Shown: piece after piece, positions 38,329-48,373 of the stretch | Layout: each line of letters opens with the position of its first letter | Numbering within the stretch: position 1 is the stretch's first letter | Assembly (NCBI GenBank): GCA_965203305.1 | Contig: OZ241874.1 | Coordinates: 1,240,001 to 1,304,000, forward strand | Reading direction: 5' to 3' | DNA length: 64,000 nt | Origin: Bin80 sp965203305 | Lineage (GTDB): Bacteria > Bacteroidota > Rhodothermia > Rhodothermales > Bin80 | Program-made: the position numbers and the translations under genes | Notes under the pieces: model-generated | Seen by the model: the letters and a program-made list of their open reading frames with translations, nothing else | Databases searched by the model: none | What the model was told of the DNA's origin: nothing

Positions 38329-39405
38329 TCACACATCCAGATGCTCCAGCCCCTGAGGCCAATATGTTTGCGGCTCTGCATTAAGATCCGCGTGTTCTTC
38401 ATGCCCGTAATCCAGGTACATAAACTTGTGCAGGGGAGCACGATTGTTCGCATAGACTGCAAGTCTGACTTGCCATATGTTGCCAGCACATAGAGGACTG
38501 TCACGCACTTATAATTCAGCATCTGTGCCAGCTGGGCGGGTCTCCCTCCAAGAGAACCCGGTTCAGTCCAGACTTCGCTTTCACGTTCGTGCCGGATTTT
38601 CTTTGGTCCCTTTCGCAGATCTGGTCATCCCCCTGACTGGGAGCTTTTCCAGTTTTACCGTAGACACCTTTTTCGCGATCCGGGCACTGTTCTGGTGATT
38701 GCGGTTATGCCGGCAGTTCCTTTGTGTCCGTCTCCACTTGTTGACACGCCAGAGCGTCTTACTGGCACAGCCACTCATCTTTGTACGTCCATCCTTCTCT
38801 CGCCGGTCCAATTGCTTGGAGAGCTGGCGATGGTGTCGTTTCTCCTTGGTCTCGTAGACCTTTTTGGCCGGATGCTCCATCGCTTCATCTGGCGTATCAT
38901 CGGAGTACGCCCCTGCAATCATGTCACTGGCATTCCGGTCACTCCCGGCAGTTACTCCACTGTCCACTCGCACGGACTCGTCAATTTCGTACGTAACGGA
39001 GCCATACCGCTTGTTCCCGTGCCTTGGAGACTCTTGCCAGTTTTGGAATGCCGTCCGTACCCAGCCAACCGTTGGGATGTAGAGCTTCCCGCCCCCAATC
39101 TTGATGTCTTGCGGGATCGTGAACGACGGGGTCGTACGGTCCTTGGCATGAAACTTCGGCTTGCTGGCCCGCCCGGCAAAGTAGTTCGTCCAAGTCTGCA
39201 TGAACTCCTTGAAGAGATCACATCACTTTGTGAACGGAGCGGAAGTGCCGTTTTCTTTCGACTCCGCATACTGCTTCTGATTCCGCCCCAGAAACACATT
39301 CCACACCTTCCGGCACGCGCCACATATCCCGTGGAGCCTGTGTTCCTGCTCCTCCTCGTTGGGAAGCAGACGGAAGATTATGCCGCGGTGGGTTTTGTCT
39401 GCCAT
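38329..39405 (-). pseudogene. Decayed IS200/IS605-type TnpB (RNA-guided nuclease relative)
   Basis: Reading the minus strand from 39405, a TnpB N-terminus (HRGIIFRLLPNEEEQEHRLH, then ACRKVWNVFLGRNQKQY) runs into an in-frame TGA at about 39223-39225. The same frame resumes as NYFAGRASKPKFHAKDR, then IPTVGWVRT. Further blocks are RLSKQLDRRE-like helices, VKLEKLPVRGMTRSAKGTKENP (RuvC-II region, with the acidic pair altered) and, after additional frameshifts, ASQTCSLCE and GHEEHADLNA (zinc-ribbon and RuvC-III remnants). No tnpA is adjacent. The gene is clearly inactive but still traceable end to end. It follows cimA by 73 bases. Confidence 0.85.
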
Positions 39406-39652
39406 TTACCCTGCTGACGCTCGGTTTTCTCTGTGAGCCTGCTGCCCGTGAAATGGTTTCCCTCGTGGGCACTGCACGCATATAAGCCCCTTTGCATACT
39501 AGTCCAGTTGCAAGACCAGGGAATCCTTGAAACTTGATTCTGACAGTTTACGTACTCGCGGGGACTCGGAAGCATGACCCTCGAAGAGAGAATCCCAGTG
39601 ACAGTGCCCTGAGGTTGAAATTCTCAGGAACAGGCAAGTTAGAAGATACGTT

Positions 39653-41136
39653 CGAGCCTTTTGCAAAAAGATTTTTGGGACTGTAGAATTCTGACCAGGT
39701 GCGGGAGGGAACCTTGATTTTTCTGAATGATCTCCTTCTTTTGGTGTTTTGTGCGGGAAATTGTTCCCAATTTGTTCCCTGAAAAGGCTCTTCGGAGCGA
39801 ATTTTGTCCCTCATTCATACGGTCAGGACGTACCTGTCCCATTACCTCGGTGGAAGCGGATTTTTGCATCCCGAAAAGTCTGATCCAGTTGCCTGGATCT
39901 ACGCTGCCAGGCGAAGAAGGGAGTCCACTGTAAGCGCAAGCACGCCAAACATCATGTGGCACATCATCTTCTGGTACCCCCGAACTCGCAGATTCCAGAA
40001 GCCAAACTCATCCTTCAGCCGAGCAAAGGCGCGCTCCACCGTCGAACGCTCCCGGTACCGAATGCGCTCAGGTGGCGTAAACCCGGTAGCACGCCGCGCC
40101 TTGTTTTCCTGATCCCGCGCCGCTTTTCCGTTCCGCCAGGGATGGGAATCCGTGATCGAAACCTGCCCCAGTTCTTCCGTATGCGCATGAATCTGTTTTG
40201 CATCATAGGCACTGTCCATCAAAGCATACAGAACCGCGAAGACCCGATCTGCGGTCATCTCGGCCAAGGGAATGGCGGCTTGGCTATCATGCACGGAGGC
40301 GGAGGTGCCAATACAACTGATGGGAACGCCCCCGTTCGCCACATCCATATGAATCTTCCAGCCCACCCAAGACTGCCGCCGCCCCCGGGCATTGCGCTTG
40401 CATCCGACATTGCACTCCTTGGGGAGGGCATCCACCATCTCGTCAACTCCCGCCATCTCTCGCTGTCGTTCCAGCATGGGGGACCTTTGGGAGCCTTTTC
40501 CTCCTTCTTCACCGCCGCTTCCCGTGTCTCAATTGCCGTGGAATCCCGCGAAATATGCCCCACAACCTCATTCTCGTAGCAACTCCTGATCAGAGCCTCA
40601 TGAATCCGGGTCGGCAGTTCGCTCTCGGAAAATTCCTGGAAAACCCGTGAAAAGGTAGACTCGCTGGGCACATCGCACCCGCGAGACCACCCACACAAAG
40701 ACCGAAGAATGCGATCCATCAGCAGACGCTCTCGCAGGGCAGTGGTCGTGGGAATCTGGAAAATCATCTTGGCTAAAAACGCCTTCGCGATGGAAGTACG
40801 ATGGGCCAGGGGACGACCTCGGCTACCGCGCGACTGGGACGGCAGAAAGTCCTCCATATGCACCATCTCCAAAGCCAACACAAAGAGTTGGTAGCGTTTG
40901 GGCAAAGGACCAAACGACTCATCCAACTCCGAGAAAATCTCCTCCTGACAGGCAAGCGTAAACTGTTTGATTCGATCTAAAAGAAGCATACACACCTCCG
41001 TAAGTTCGTTGTTCAGTGAAACGCACTCTCCGAAAAAAAGCCTCCCAATTCTGAAAAAAAAATCCCGAGTCTGGCAAAAATTAAGGGAACCTGAGTCTCA
41101 GAAACGCCTTAAATTGCTATTTTTGCAAGAGGCTCG
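39653..41136 (-). mobile_element. IS5-like insertion sequence with frameshifted transposase
   Basis: Left terminus CGAGCCTTTTGCAAAAAG (39653-39670) and the reverse complement of the right terminus (CGAGCCTCTTGCAAAAAT, ending at 41136) match in most positions, marking an element of about 1484 bp around the transposase frames. No target duplication is obvious. The right terminus lies inside the first unit of the 234-bp tandem duplication, so about 50 bp of the element's end recurs in the second unit. The boundaries are therefore less certain than for the ISL3 copies. Confidence 0.6.
39899..40995 (-). pseudogene. IS5-family transposase broken by a one-base frameshift in a C5 run
   Basis: Two overlapping frames together make one transposase. 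The first (40995 to about 40480) has the N-terminal DUF772-like region with RTSIAKAFLAKMIFQIPTT, SRGCDVPSESTFSRVFQEF and HISRDSTAIETRE (catalytic Asp). The second resumes at about 40477 with MLERQREMAGVDEM, WVGWKIHMDVANGG, SVHDSQAAIPLAEM, LMDSAYDAKQIHAH (second Asp) and RSTVERAFARLKDEFGFWNLRVRG (catalytic Glu). The shift falls in GGTCCCCCATG on the minus strand; one more C would restore a frame of 365 residues. It is either a pseudogene, a sequencing indel or a frameshift-expressed transposase. Confidence 0.85.
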
Positions 41137-41560
41137 TAATGTATGAACCAGCTCCTGAAACCCTCTCCCGAAAAAAATCTAAAAAATTGTCAGCGGGATT
41201 GATCATGTGTGCAAGTTGATGTGTATATATGGGAAATGATCCTGCGAACTGTGGCCGGATCACGTCAAAAAATATTACCTAACCAATCAATTTCATGAAA
41301 TCATATATAAAAATGGGGGGGAACCTGAGTCTCAGAAACGCCTTAAATTGCTATTTTTGCAAGAGGCTCGTAATGTATGAACCAGCTCCTGAAACCCTCT
41401 CCCGAAAAAAATCTAAAAAATTGTCAGCGGGATTGATCATGTGTGCAAGTTGATGTGTATATATGGGAAATGATCCTGCGAACTGTGGCCGGATCACGTC
41501 AAAAAATATTACCTAACCAATCAATTTCATGAAATCATATATAAAAATGGGGGGGGGGGG
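41085..41560. repeat. Perfect 234-bp tandem duplication bounded by G-runs
   Basis: The segment starting GAACCTGAGTCTC at 41087 recurs at 41321, a period of 234 bases, with no difference seen up to the ATGGGG that ends each unit. G-runs bound both units: 3 G at 41085, 7 G at 41315-41321 and 12 G at 41549-41560. Each unit carries the end of the IS5-like element, an A/T-rich leader and a start codon ATG (41295 and 41529) with the same six codons behind it. Unequal exchange between G-runs would explain it. Only the second unit leads into a gene; the first reaches a short out-of-context frame. Confidence 0.9.
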
Positions 41561-44500
41561 CAGGATGCATATTTCTTCTTCTGTCACTTGTTGCCCCAAA
41601 TGTTTTTTCACAGAGTCAGGCCATTTACATAGATCCTGACAATGGATCCGGGACTGCTTGCGATGCTGTTAAACCATGCACACTGACGGAGGCCTTCAGT
41701 AGCAAGATGCAAAGCGCGAATGTCTTCTATGTTCGTGCTCGGAGGGCGGGCGGTACGGTTGAGGTTCAGGCCCCTGCTACGTCTTTTTCCCAAGACATAC
41801 GGTTTGGCCTTTATTTCGGGGGCGAAGAGAGGACAGGGGGGAGTCTGGAGGGGATGTTGCGATTCACGGGAAACTTCAAAATTGCTCCAACAGGACAAGT
41901 TCAATTGTTCGAAGGTGTAAGAATTGAGTTTGAGGATGTGACACTTACTTCGGGAAGCAGGAGCACTGAATTCTTTCTCACTAACGGTGACCGATGGGAA
42001 AGGTATGCGATTACCGGGACACTTACCATTCCCGAAGGAGAGGACGTAACCCTTGGAGGATTGAGCGTCTCCAAGAGCTTCACTGTAAAGGGAGTGGGAA
42101 GCAAGCTCAGAATCTATGAAAGGTTTATGGTCAAAAGCGGAGCAACGCTGCGCATTGACGATGTTGATGTTTACTTCCATATTGCGGGAACAGTATATAT
42201 CTTCAGGGTAGACGGCGCGATAGAGGATGTAACGAAAGGGGAAAGTCGTCCAGTCAGAGTTGCAAATCTGAATACGAGTGACACCAAAGAGGGGCGGGGG
42301 GCTGGCTACCTCCTGTATGACGCATATATTCCTGGAGATGGCCTGGTTGATGGTGACGATTGCCTTTTCCTCAAGGGGAGTGGGACTCTTAATGCAGGCA
42401 TTCTTGCGATTGCCATAGGCAATCTGTGTATTGAACTGAAGCAGATTGGTCCGGTCACGGCCTCTGGAAGCATTCAAAATGATGCGTACGATGCCCCCTA
42501 TGAATACGAGATTACGGCAGATCTCATTTTTCTGGAAGATGTCGTCGTGGGCGGGGATGTGGCGCAGTGGAATGATTCCCGGATTGTCTTTGAAAAGACA
42601 GCAATGATCAAGGGGAATGTGATCTTGCAGGACGGAGGGATTCCGTATGATGCCACCGAGACGTTCGGGGCTGACAATGCAACTCTGGGGGCAGGAAATA
42701 CCACTACCAGTGTCCGAAAGGGTGTACGACCAAAATCTCGTCTGAAGTACTCATGCGATTATGTTGTCCCCGCTTATCGGAGAACTGTTTGGTATGAGAA
42801 TTATATTCCGGGGGTACAGTTTAGTAGTGCGGTGATGATTGCGGGAGATCTGGATGTGCGCTCCAATCGCATTGCTGGAGTCATGACATCTGCTGACACG
42901 CAGACCAACAATACGGTGTGCGCCCCGCGGGTGCTATTCATGGCTCCGCTTGCGAAAACAAGTGGGGACAAGGAAATCACGCTGACCTCTTCGGTTGGGG
43001 GAAACTTGGTAATTGAGGATACGGTGAGCTTCGGCGGCAAGGGACGGGTGTACCTGGATACGGACTCTCTGGAAACGAATACGGTTATGCGCAGGACCTC
43101 CCACAGCCTTCGTGTGGGCGGGGATCTGGCTGCCGGGGGCAAGAGTCTCGGGATGGAAGTTCCGGCCACTTCCCGGGTGGACGGGATGTGCACGGGGAAC
43201 GATACCTCGCTGGCCTTCGGGAATCACCTTGTCTTGACGGATGCCGGCGAAAGTGTCATCATCGGGGATGCCACGAACGGGCTCACGCTGGGGGCCCTGG
43301 TGACGCTTGGGGATTTGCGGGTGGAACCCGGGAAGGGTCCGCTGACGGTGAAGACTCTGCATGTGGGGCCGGATGCGGAACTGACGGCGAACAAGGATGT
43401 GAAGGTGGAGGAATCCCTGATTCTGCAGGGGGAACTCAGCGGGGAGCTGGCCGAAGCCTCCACAATCAAGAGGCTGACTTACGGGAGCCGAAACACCGAT
43501 CTGGTGAAGAAGGCTGCCCTGCAACCGACGCTGGAGGCTCTGTCTGTTCAGGTCGGGAGTGGAGAATTGCGTCTGGAGGAGGTGCACATGGTAAAGAATC
43601 TGGGTCTGTGCAGTGGCACGCTGTCGCTGGTGGATACCGAGAGCACGACGGATTCCACCCTGCATGTGACGGGGCAGATCACCGTACAGAACGGGATGCT
43701 GCGGAAGGATGCGAATGATCCGGGGAGTATCTCCACGGACAGGATGGCGAAGCCCAATGTGGCGGATCGGTATATGTTGACCTACATCACCCCGGGTGCG
43801 CGGGAGGTGAAAGCGGGGGATCTGGAATGGTTCGACCCGCGGGATGTGACCGTGAATCATGCGAAGGCGGAGATCATGGTACCGGATGGCCGCTCGCTGC
43901 CTGGAAAGCTGATGGTCACCAAAGGGAAGCTGACGGTGGATGGCATGCTGACCGTAGGGACCTCTACGCTGCATCGTACCGCGAGCGGTACAAATGCTCA
44001 AGATGCCCTCGCGCAGGTGAACAGGTACAGTGTGGAGGTGGCGGCGGGGGAACTGCATACCAAGGGGCAGGATGTGAGGGTGCATGGCAAGGTGACGGTG
44101 AGTGGCAAGAGCAAACTGATGACCGGGGGCGGGGACCTGCATGTGCTGGGCCGGGTGTTGCAGGGAGAGTATGCCCACAATACGGCCCTGGTGAGTATTG
44201 CGAAAGACGCGATGGTGGATCTGGGAGACGGGACGCTGATGCTGGGACCGGCCACCACGGCAGGGAAGAATTTGAAAAGTACTGCTCGCCCGGATGTAAA
44301 GCTGGAGTTGCACGGGAGCCTGACAGGCAAGGTCATGATTCCGAAAGGGAGCAAGGAAACCCGTATTGGTCCCGCCAGCAAACTCGGCACGGTGATGTTT
44401 GACGGGACGAAGACCCCTGGAACCGGGAATCAGGATGGCATCGTGCGTCTGTTGACCACAGATACGGAGCAGACCCTGGTGCTGGACAGTCTGTCGGCGA

Positions 44501-46761
44501 TGCAGGGGTATGTGGATACGGGAGGCAAGAAGGTGACGATCATGAAGGATGTTGAACTTCGTTCGGCGACGCTGTTTCCGTACACTACCGACAGCCTTAC
44601 CTTCCGGGGGAATCTGACTCTCGGTGATATGGGTGGTCTGAGCCTGCAATGGAGTAGCGATGATGTCCGGCGAACTGTGCTGATCAAGGGAAACTTCACG
44701 CAGCGCAGAGGGAGTCTGGTGAGTGCGGACACGGTCTTGTCGGGGGTCACCTTGCATCCCATGACGACGAAGACGGTGATGGGGGACTTTATGGTGGCAT
44801 CGGATGCGTCCCGGTACAGGAGGTCTACCTTCGGAAGCAGCAAGACTCCGGTTCTGGTGGTGCACGGGGACTTCCACTTTGCGAAGAAGGGAAATCTGGA
44901 TGTGCAGGTGGAGTTCAGGGGGAAAGAGATGCAGGAGGTGATGATCGGGGACACGACGGCGTTGCACAGTGTCACGGTGAACAACGCCAAGGGACTGCTA
45001 CTGAAAAGCGATGTCACGCAGCAGAAGATGGCGAAGCTGACGCTCCGGCAGGGGAAGATTCACAGCATGCCGATGGACAGCATGTTTATGTGGACGGTGC
45101 AGAATGTACAGGCAGAGCAGGAACTCCGTGGCCGGAGTTCAGCACAGACAGGGAGCAAGTGCGGGGCAGACAATGACGAGGAGTGCAAGGCCACGATCCT
45201 GCGTGGTTCCCGCCAGTCGTATATCGGTGGTCCGGTCGCGCGGCACCTGTTACAGGGAACGGCAGGAGACGGCTTCAAGAGCGGGGGATATCTGTTCCCG
45301 GTGGGAAGGGACCATAAAACAGACCGCGATACCCTGTCGTACTATCGTCCCTTGATTCTGCAGCTGCCTTCCGATCTGAATGACACGACCGCGGTGACCG
45401 TGTCTCCAGTCATGCTCCCAGAGGGAGACATGCCAGAATGGGAGAACCTCACGGTTCCGACGGCGGGTGGCAGTCTGACGCTGGATGTGCATGCGGATCT
45501 GTTCTGGAAGGTGGATCTGGGGACGGAGTCATTGCCCACGAATACGAATATCCGGCTGGCGGCGGCAGGGCTGCGGAATGTGGCAGATGCCAGCGGACTC
45601 CGGATCGTGCAGTGGGATTGTGGTGATGATAATGATGATGCCTGGGAGAATCCCAGGCTGGCGGGACGGGTTCCCGCCCAGGCGGATGCGAGTTCATTTG
45701 CGATAAACGGCTATCTGAACGGAGTGGTGAATCTGACACAGGAAGGGATTGGTCTGGGGAGCTGTGCGATCCTCGGGGTTGCGGCGAACGGGATTGAGAA
45801 TCCGATTGACCAGGCCGATCTGAGCGGGAGACGGGCGAACCTGCAGTTCATCCACAACCTGCCACTGACAAGCCCGGCAGAGGTGCATCTGGGGGACATC
45901 CGAATTGGCAGTGGAATGCAGTTCCGCAGTGCCACGGGCTATCGTCCGGTGGGAGCAGGCAGTCATGAGCTGAAGATTCAGCCGGCGGGAATGCCAGCAG
46001 AGCAGGCAATCACGAGCACGCTGTCCCTGAATCCGAACATGAATACGGTGGTGATTGCCCACGGGAGTCTGGCAGAACCGAAGCTGAAGATGCTGGGCAT
46101 GCGGATGACTTCGTCAATTGCCAACAAGGCGGAGGTGCGGCTGGTGCACGGATCGGCAGATCTGGGGGCAGCGCAGGTGCAGGTCATGGATCCGACCGAC
46201 CCCATGATGCCGGTAATGACCCTGGCGGGGAACCTGATGCTGGATGAGGAGACCCGGCGATATGTCTCGCTGGATCCGTCGGTGCAGGTCATGCGTGTGA
46301 AGTCCACAGAGGGAGATGTAGAGGAGTTCTACGAACTGGACCTGTACGGATACGGAGGGCAGACGCTGGTGCTGAACCTGTCCGGGATGCGGAATGATCT
46401 GACGATCCTGGGAGTGGACCGGAATGGGGAGATCGTCCCGGTACAGACGGTGACTGGGGTAGAGGAGAATGCAGAGCTTCCGAAGGAGTTTGCGCTGCAT
46501 GGCAACTATCCGAACCCGTTCAATCCGAGCACAAGAATCCAGTTTGATCTGCCAGAGAATGCGCAGGTGCAGATCCAGATTGTAGACATGCTGGGACGGG
46601 AGGTGATCACGCTGCCGGCGCAAGAATTGGAGGCAGGGGCGAACCGGAGCGTAGAGATGAATGCGGGCAGTCTGGCAAGCGGGACCTACCTGTACCGGAT
46701 CATGGCGACCGGGGCGGAAAGTCGGCATGTGAAGACTGGACGCATGACGCTGGTTAAGTAG
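41529..46761 (+). CDS. Giant beta-helix surface protein with T9SS type A domain; frame shifted at a G12 run in the signal peptide
   Basis: Protein of about 1743 residues if the frame is continuous. The frame that is open from 41545 encodes GCIFLLLSLVAPNVFSQSQA and then IYIDPDNGSGTACDAVKPCT without any start codon until ATG 41707. The ATG at 41529 supplies MKSYIKMGGG, a positively charged n-region that joins this hydrophobic core to make a proper signal peptide, but only if one of the 12 G at 41549-41560 is removed; as written, translation stops at 41639. The mature protein is rich in beta-helix-like strands (VTVSGKSKLMTGGGDLHVLGR and similar), then two DUF4397-like domains, and a T9SS tail with LHGNYPNPFNPST and SGTYLYRIMA. 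The stop codon lies at the edge of a MITE. The role is probably adhesion or another surface function. Confidence 0.85.
41549..41560 (+). repeat. G12 homopolymer in signal-peptide codons, candidate phase-variation switch
   Basis: Twelve consecutive G follow ATAAAAAT within the n-region of the signal peptide. Eleven G (or 8, or 14) would place the start codon at 41529 in frame with the long surface-protein frame; twelve leaves it out of frame with a stop after 36 codons. Each 3-base change would only alter the number of glycines, which a signal peptide n-region can tolerate. The corresponding run in the upstream duplicate is 7 G. Confidence 0.8.
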
Positions 46762-47048
46762 TGTCTGTCCGAAAATTCAGAATATCGCCAATATATGACG
46801 TTTAGAGAGCGCATGAGGGGTTTTTGGAGATATTTTCGAGTATTTTTCCTGACGAAGATGGGAGCCCTTTGGCGGATTGGAGCATGAAATCCCCGAACAG
46901 CGTCCATAAACACGCAATCTTCGTGCAAGATTTCCCCGAATCTCTCATAGCGAACGAGCATCTGAATCGCGCCATACATGATGCTGTGGGGCAAAATGCC
47001 TCTGGAATCCCCCGTATTTGGGGTTGCTGTGAATTTTCGGACAGACAC
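46761..47048. mobile_element. 288-bp MITE, intact copy, TA target duplication
   Basis: The element has 19-bp perfect terminal inverted repeats GTGTCTGTCCGAAAATTCA, and is flanked by TA on both sides (46759-46760, 47049-47050), the target duplication of IS630/Tc1-mariner-type elements. The interior is nearly identical to the MITE copy that surrounds the second ISL3 element. It has no transposase. It inserted in the TA of the surface gene's stop codon: restoring the pre-insertion sequence gives TAA where the stop is now TAG. Confidence 0.88.
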
Positions 47049-47093
47049 TAAGTAAGGAAATAGCCAGAAAGGCTGTTCAGGAGTTTGGCAGAA

Positions 47094-47123
47094 GCACCCC
47101 GGTACGGCAACGTATCGGGGTGC
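47094..47123. terminator. Strong 13-bp hairpin with GCAA tetraloop
   Basis: GCACCCCGGTACG (47094-47106) pairs with CGTATCGGGGTGC (47111-47123) across a GCAA loop, with one G-T wobble. It is placed between the surface-protein gene and the convergent argE gene. There is no following T-run, so it is either a terminator of the T-poor kind or another structured RNA element. It was next to the surface gene's stop before the MITE entered. Confidence 0.55.
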
Positions 47124-47284
47124 CTCAGGTTTCGAGGGAGTGAGCCGGAAACAGTGTACTCCTTGTTCAATGAATTCAGATTCGCCGCGGGAGATATAAT
47201 GGTCGTATTTCCCAAAAACTTCCCTCCACGGATGTACAAGGCAACCGCCACCCCTAGGATTTCGAAGAACAGGGAATCTGCTTC

Positions 47285-48373
47285 TTACCCGCAGGCAGCG
47301 GGCTCAAGGCGGAAATATCCCTTCACAGCAGCCTTGTAAAATTCAACTGCCCGGATCACTTCGGATCGTTCCACATGCTCATTCGGTGTGTGTGACAGCT
47401 CGCTGGAGCCAGGCCCAATTTTTACTGCAGGAATTCCCTTGAGATAGATCCAGTCACTTGCGGTTGGAGAGCCCTGGGGGTGAGTTCGGGGGGCTGAGTC
47501 CAGACACGCTTTCACAATAGATGCATCCGGTTCCGTGGATACAGATACGATTCGGTCGCTGTGAACTGTGACCTCTGACTGAACAGCGGTGCGAATTGAA
47601 TCCACAATTTCGGCATGCGTGTACGAAGGAGTACTTCGGATATCCAGATACATTGTACACTGGTCGGGGATCACATTACGTGCATGCCCACCCTGTATTG
47701 TTGTAACATTCAGGCTGATACTTCCCAGAATGGGGTGAATCCGACCAAATTTGAGTTTTGCAAGGCGTTGAATGTCGTCTGCAGCCTTCAGGATTGCGTT
47801 TTCGCCAAGGGCGGGGCGGGCTGCATGTGCGGTCTGCCCTCTGGAATCAAGCCGGACAACAAGGAGGCCTTTTTGCGCAATCACGGGAAGCAAATTTGTA
47901 GGTTCACCGATTAGTGCCGCTTGTGGACGAGGCAAGCTGTCTCGCAAGAGTTTTTTCAGTCCGTTGTTTTCGTGATCAGTCTCTTCGCACTCGGTCAAGG
48001 CCACGATGAGCTGTCCATTGTGGGGAGTCCAGTTTTCAGCTGCCAATTCCAGAAGTGCAGAGGTCATGGCAGCTCCAGAGGCTTTTGCATCCGATGCTCC
48101 TCTGCCATATATCTTTCCGTCTACATGAGTGGCATCAAAGGGCGGATACGGATGTGTGGAGGAAGGAGGTACTACATCAAGGTGAGAGGCAAGAAGCAAT
48201 TTGTTAGGGCCGTCCCCAAGCCAGAAGTACAGGCTGTTATCAAGTCGTTTGTTTGGGATCCCCGCACGATCCACACAAGACTTCATATAGGTGCATATCT
48301 CATCCTCCTCGCCACTCACAGATGGAAATCGAATCATTGTGTCCAAAAGACCAAGTACATCCTGCCTGCTCAT
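47285..48373 (-). CDS. argE: M20-family deacetylase, probable N-acyl-citrulline/ornithine deacetylase
   Basis: A 362-residue M20 metallohydrolase, the last gene of the arginine operon. Metal-binding residues are seen in LLASHLDVVPP, GRGASDAKASGAA and the ECEETDH segment, with the dimerisation lid region (GGHARNVIPD, then DIRSTPS) and a late TASDWIYLKG and LSHTPNEHVE (a His metal ligand). In operons with the ArgF'-type transcarbamylase, this enzyme removes the acyl group at the citrulline stage to give citrulline, or deacylates the ornithine intermediate. The start overlaps argB by 4 bases. Which acyl group is used is not readable from the sequence. Confidence 0.9.
   Translation of the reverse strand: MSRQDVLGLLDTMIRFPSVSGEEDEICTYMKSCVDRAGIPNKRLDNSLYFWLGDGPNKLLLASHLDVVPPSSTHPYPPFDATHVDGKIYGRGASDAKASGAAMTSALLELAAENWTPHNGQLIVALTECEETDHENNGLKKLLRDSLPRPQAALIGEPTNLLPVIAQKGLLVVRLDSRGQTAHAARPALGENAILKAADDIQRLAKLKFGRIHPILGSISLNVTTIQGGHARNVIPDQCTMYLDIRSTPSYTHAEIVDSIRTAVQSEVTVHSDRIVSVSTEPDASIVKACLDSAPRTHPQGSPTASDWIYLKGIPAVKIGPGSSELSHTPNEHVERSEVIRAVEFYKAAVKGYFRLEPAACG

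Noticed and set aside
40470..40490. Programmed -1 frameshift in the IS5-like transposase
   Set aside because: The C5 run gives a poor slippery site and no stimulating structure is evident, so a plain indel is more likely.
42934..44967. Long minus-strand open frame (677 codons) opposite the giant surface gene
   Set aside because: It mirrors the G-rich codon use of the plus-strand gene, has a His/Arg/Gln/Pro-rich composition and no domain; the plus strand has clear protein features throughout.
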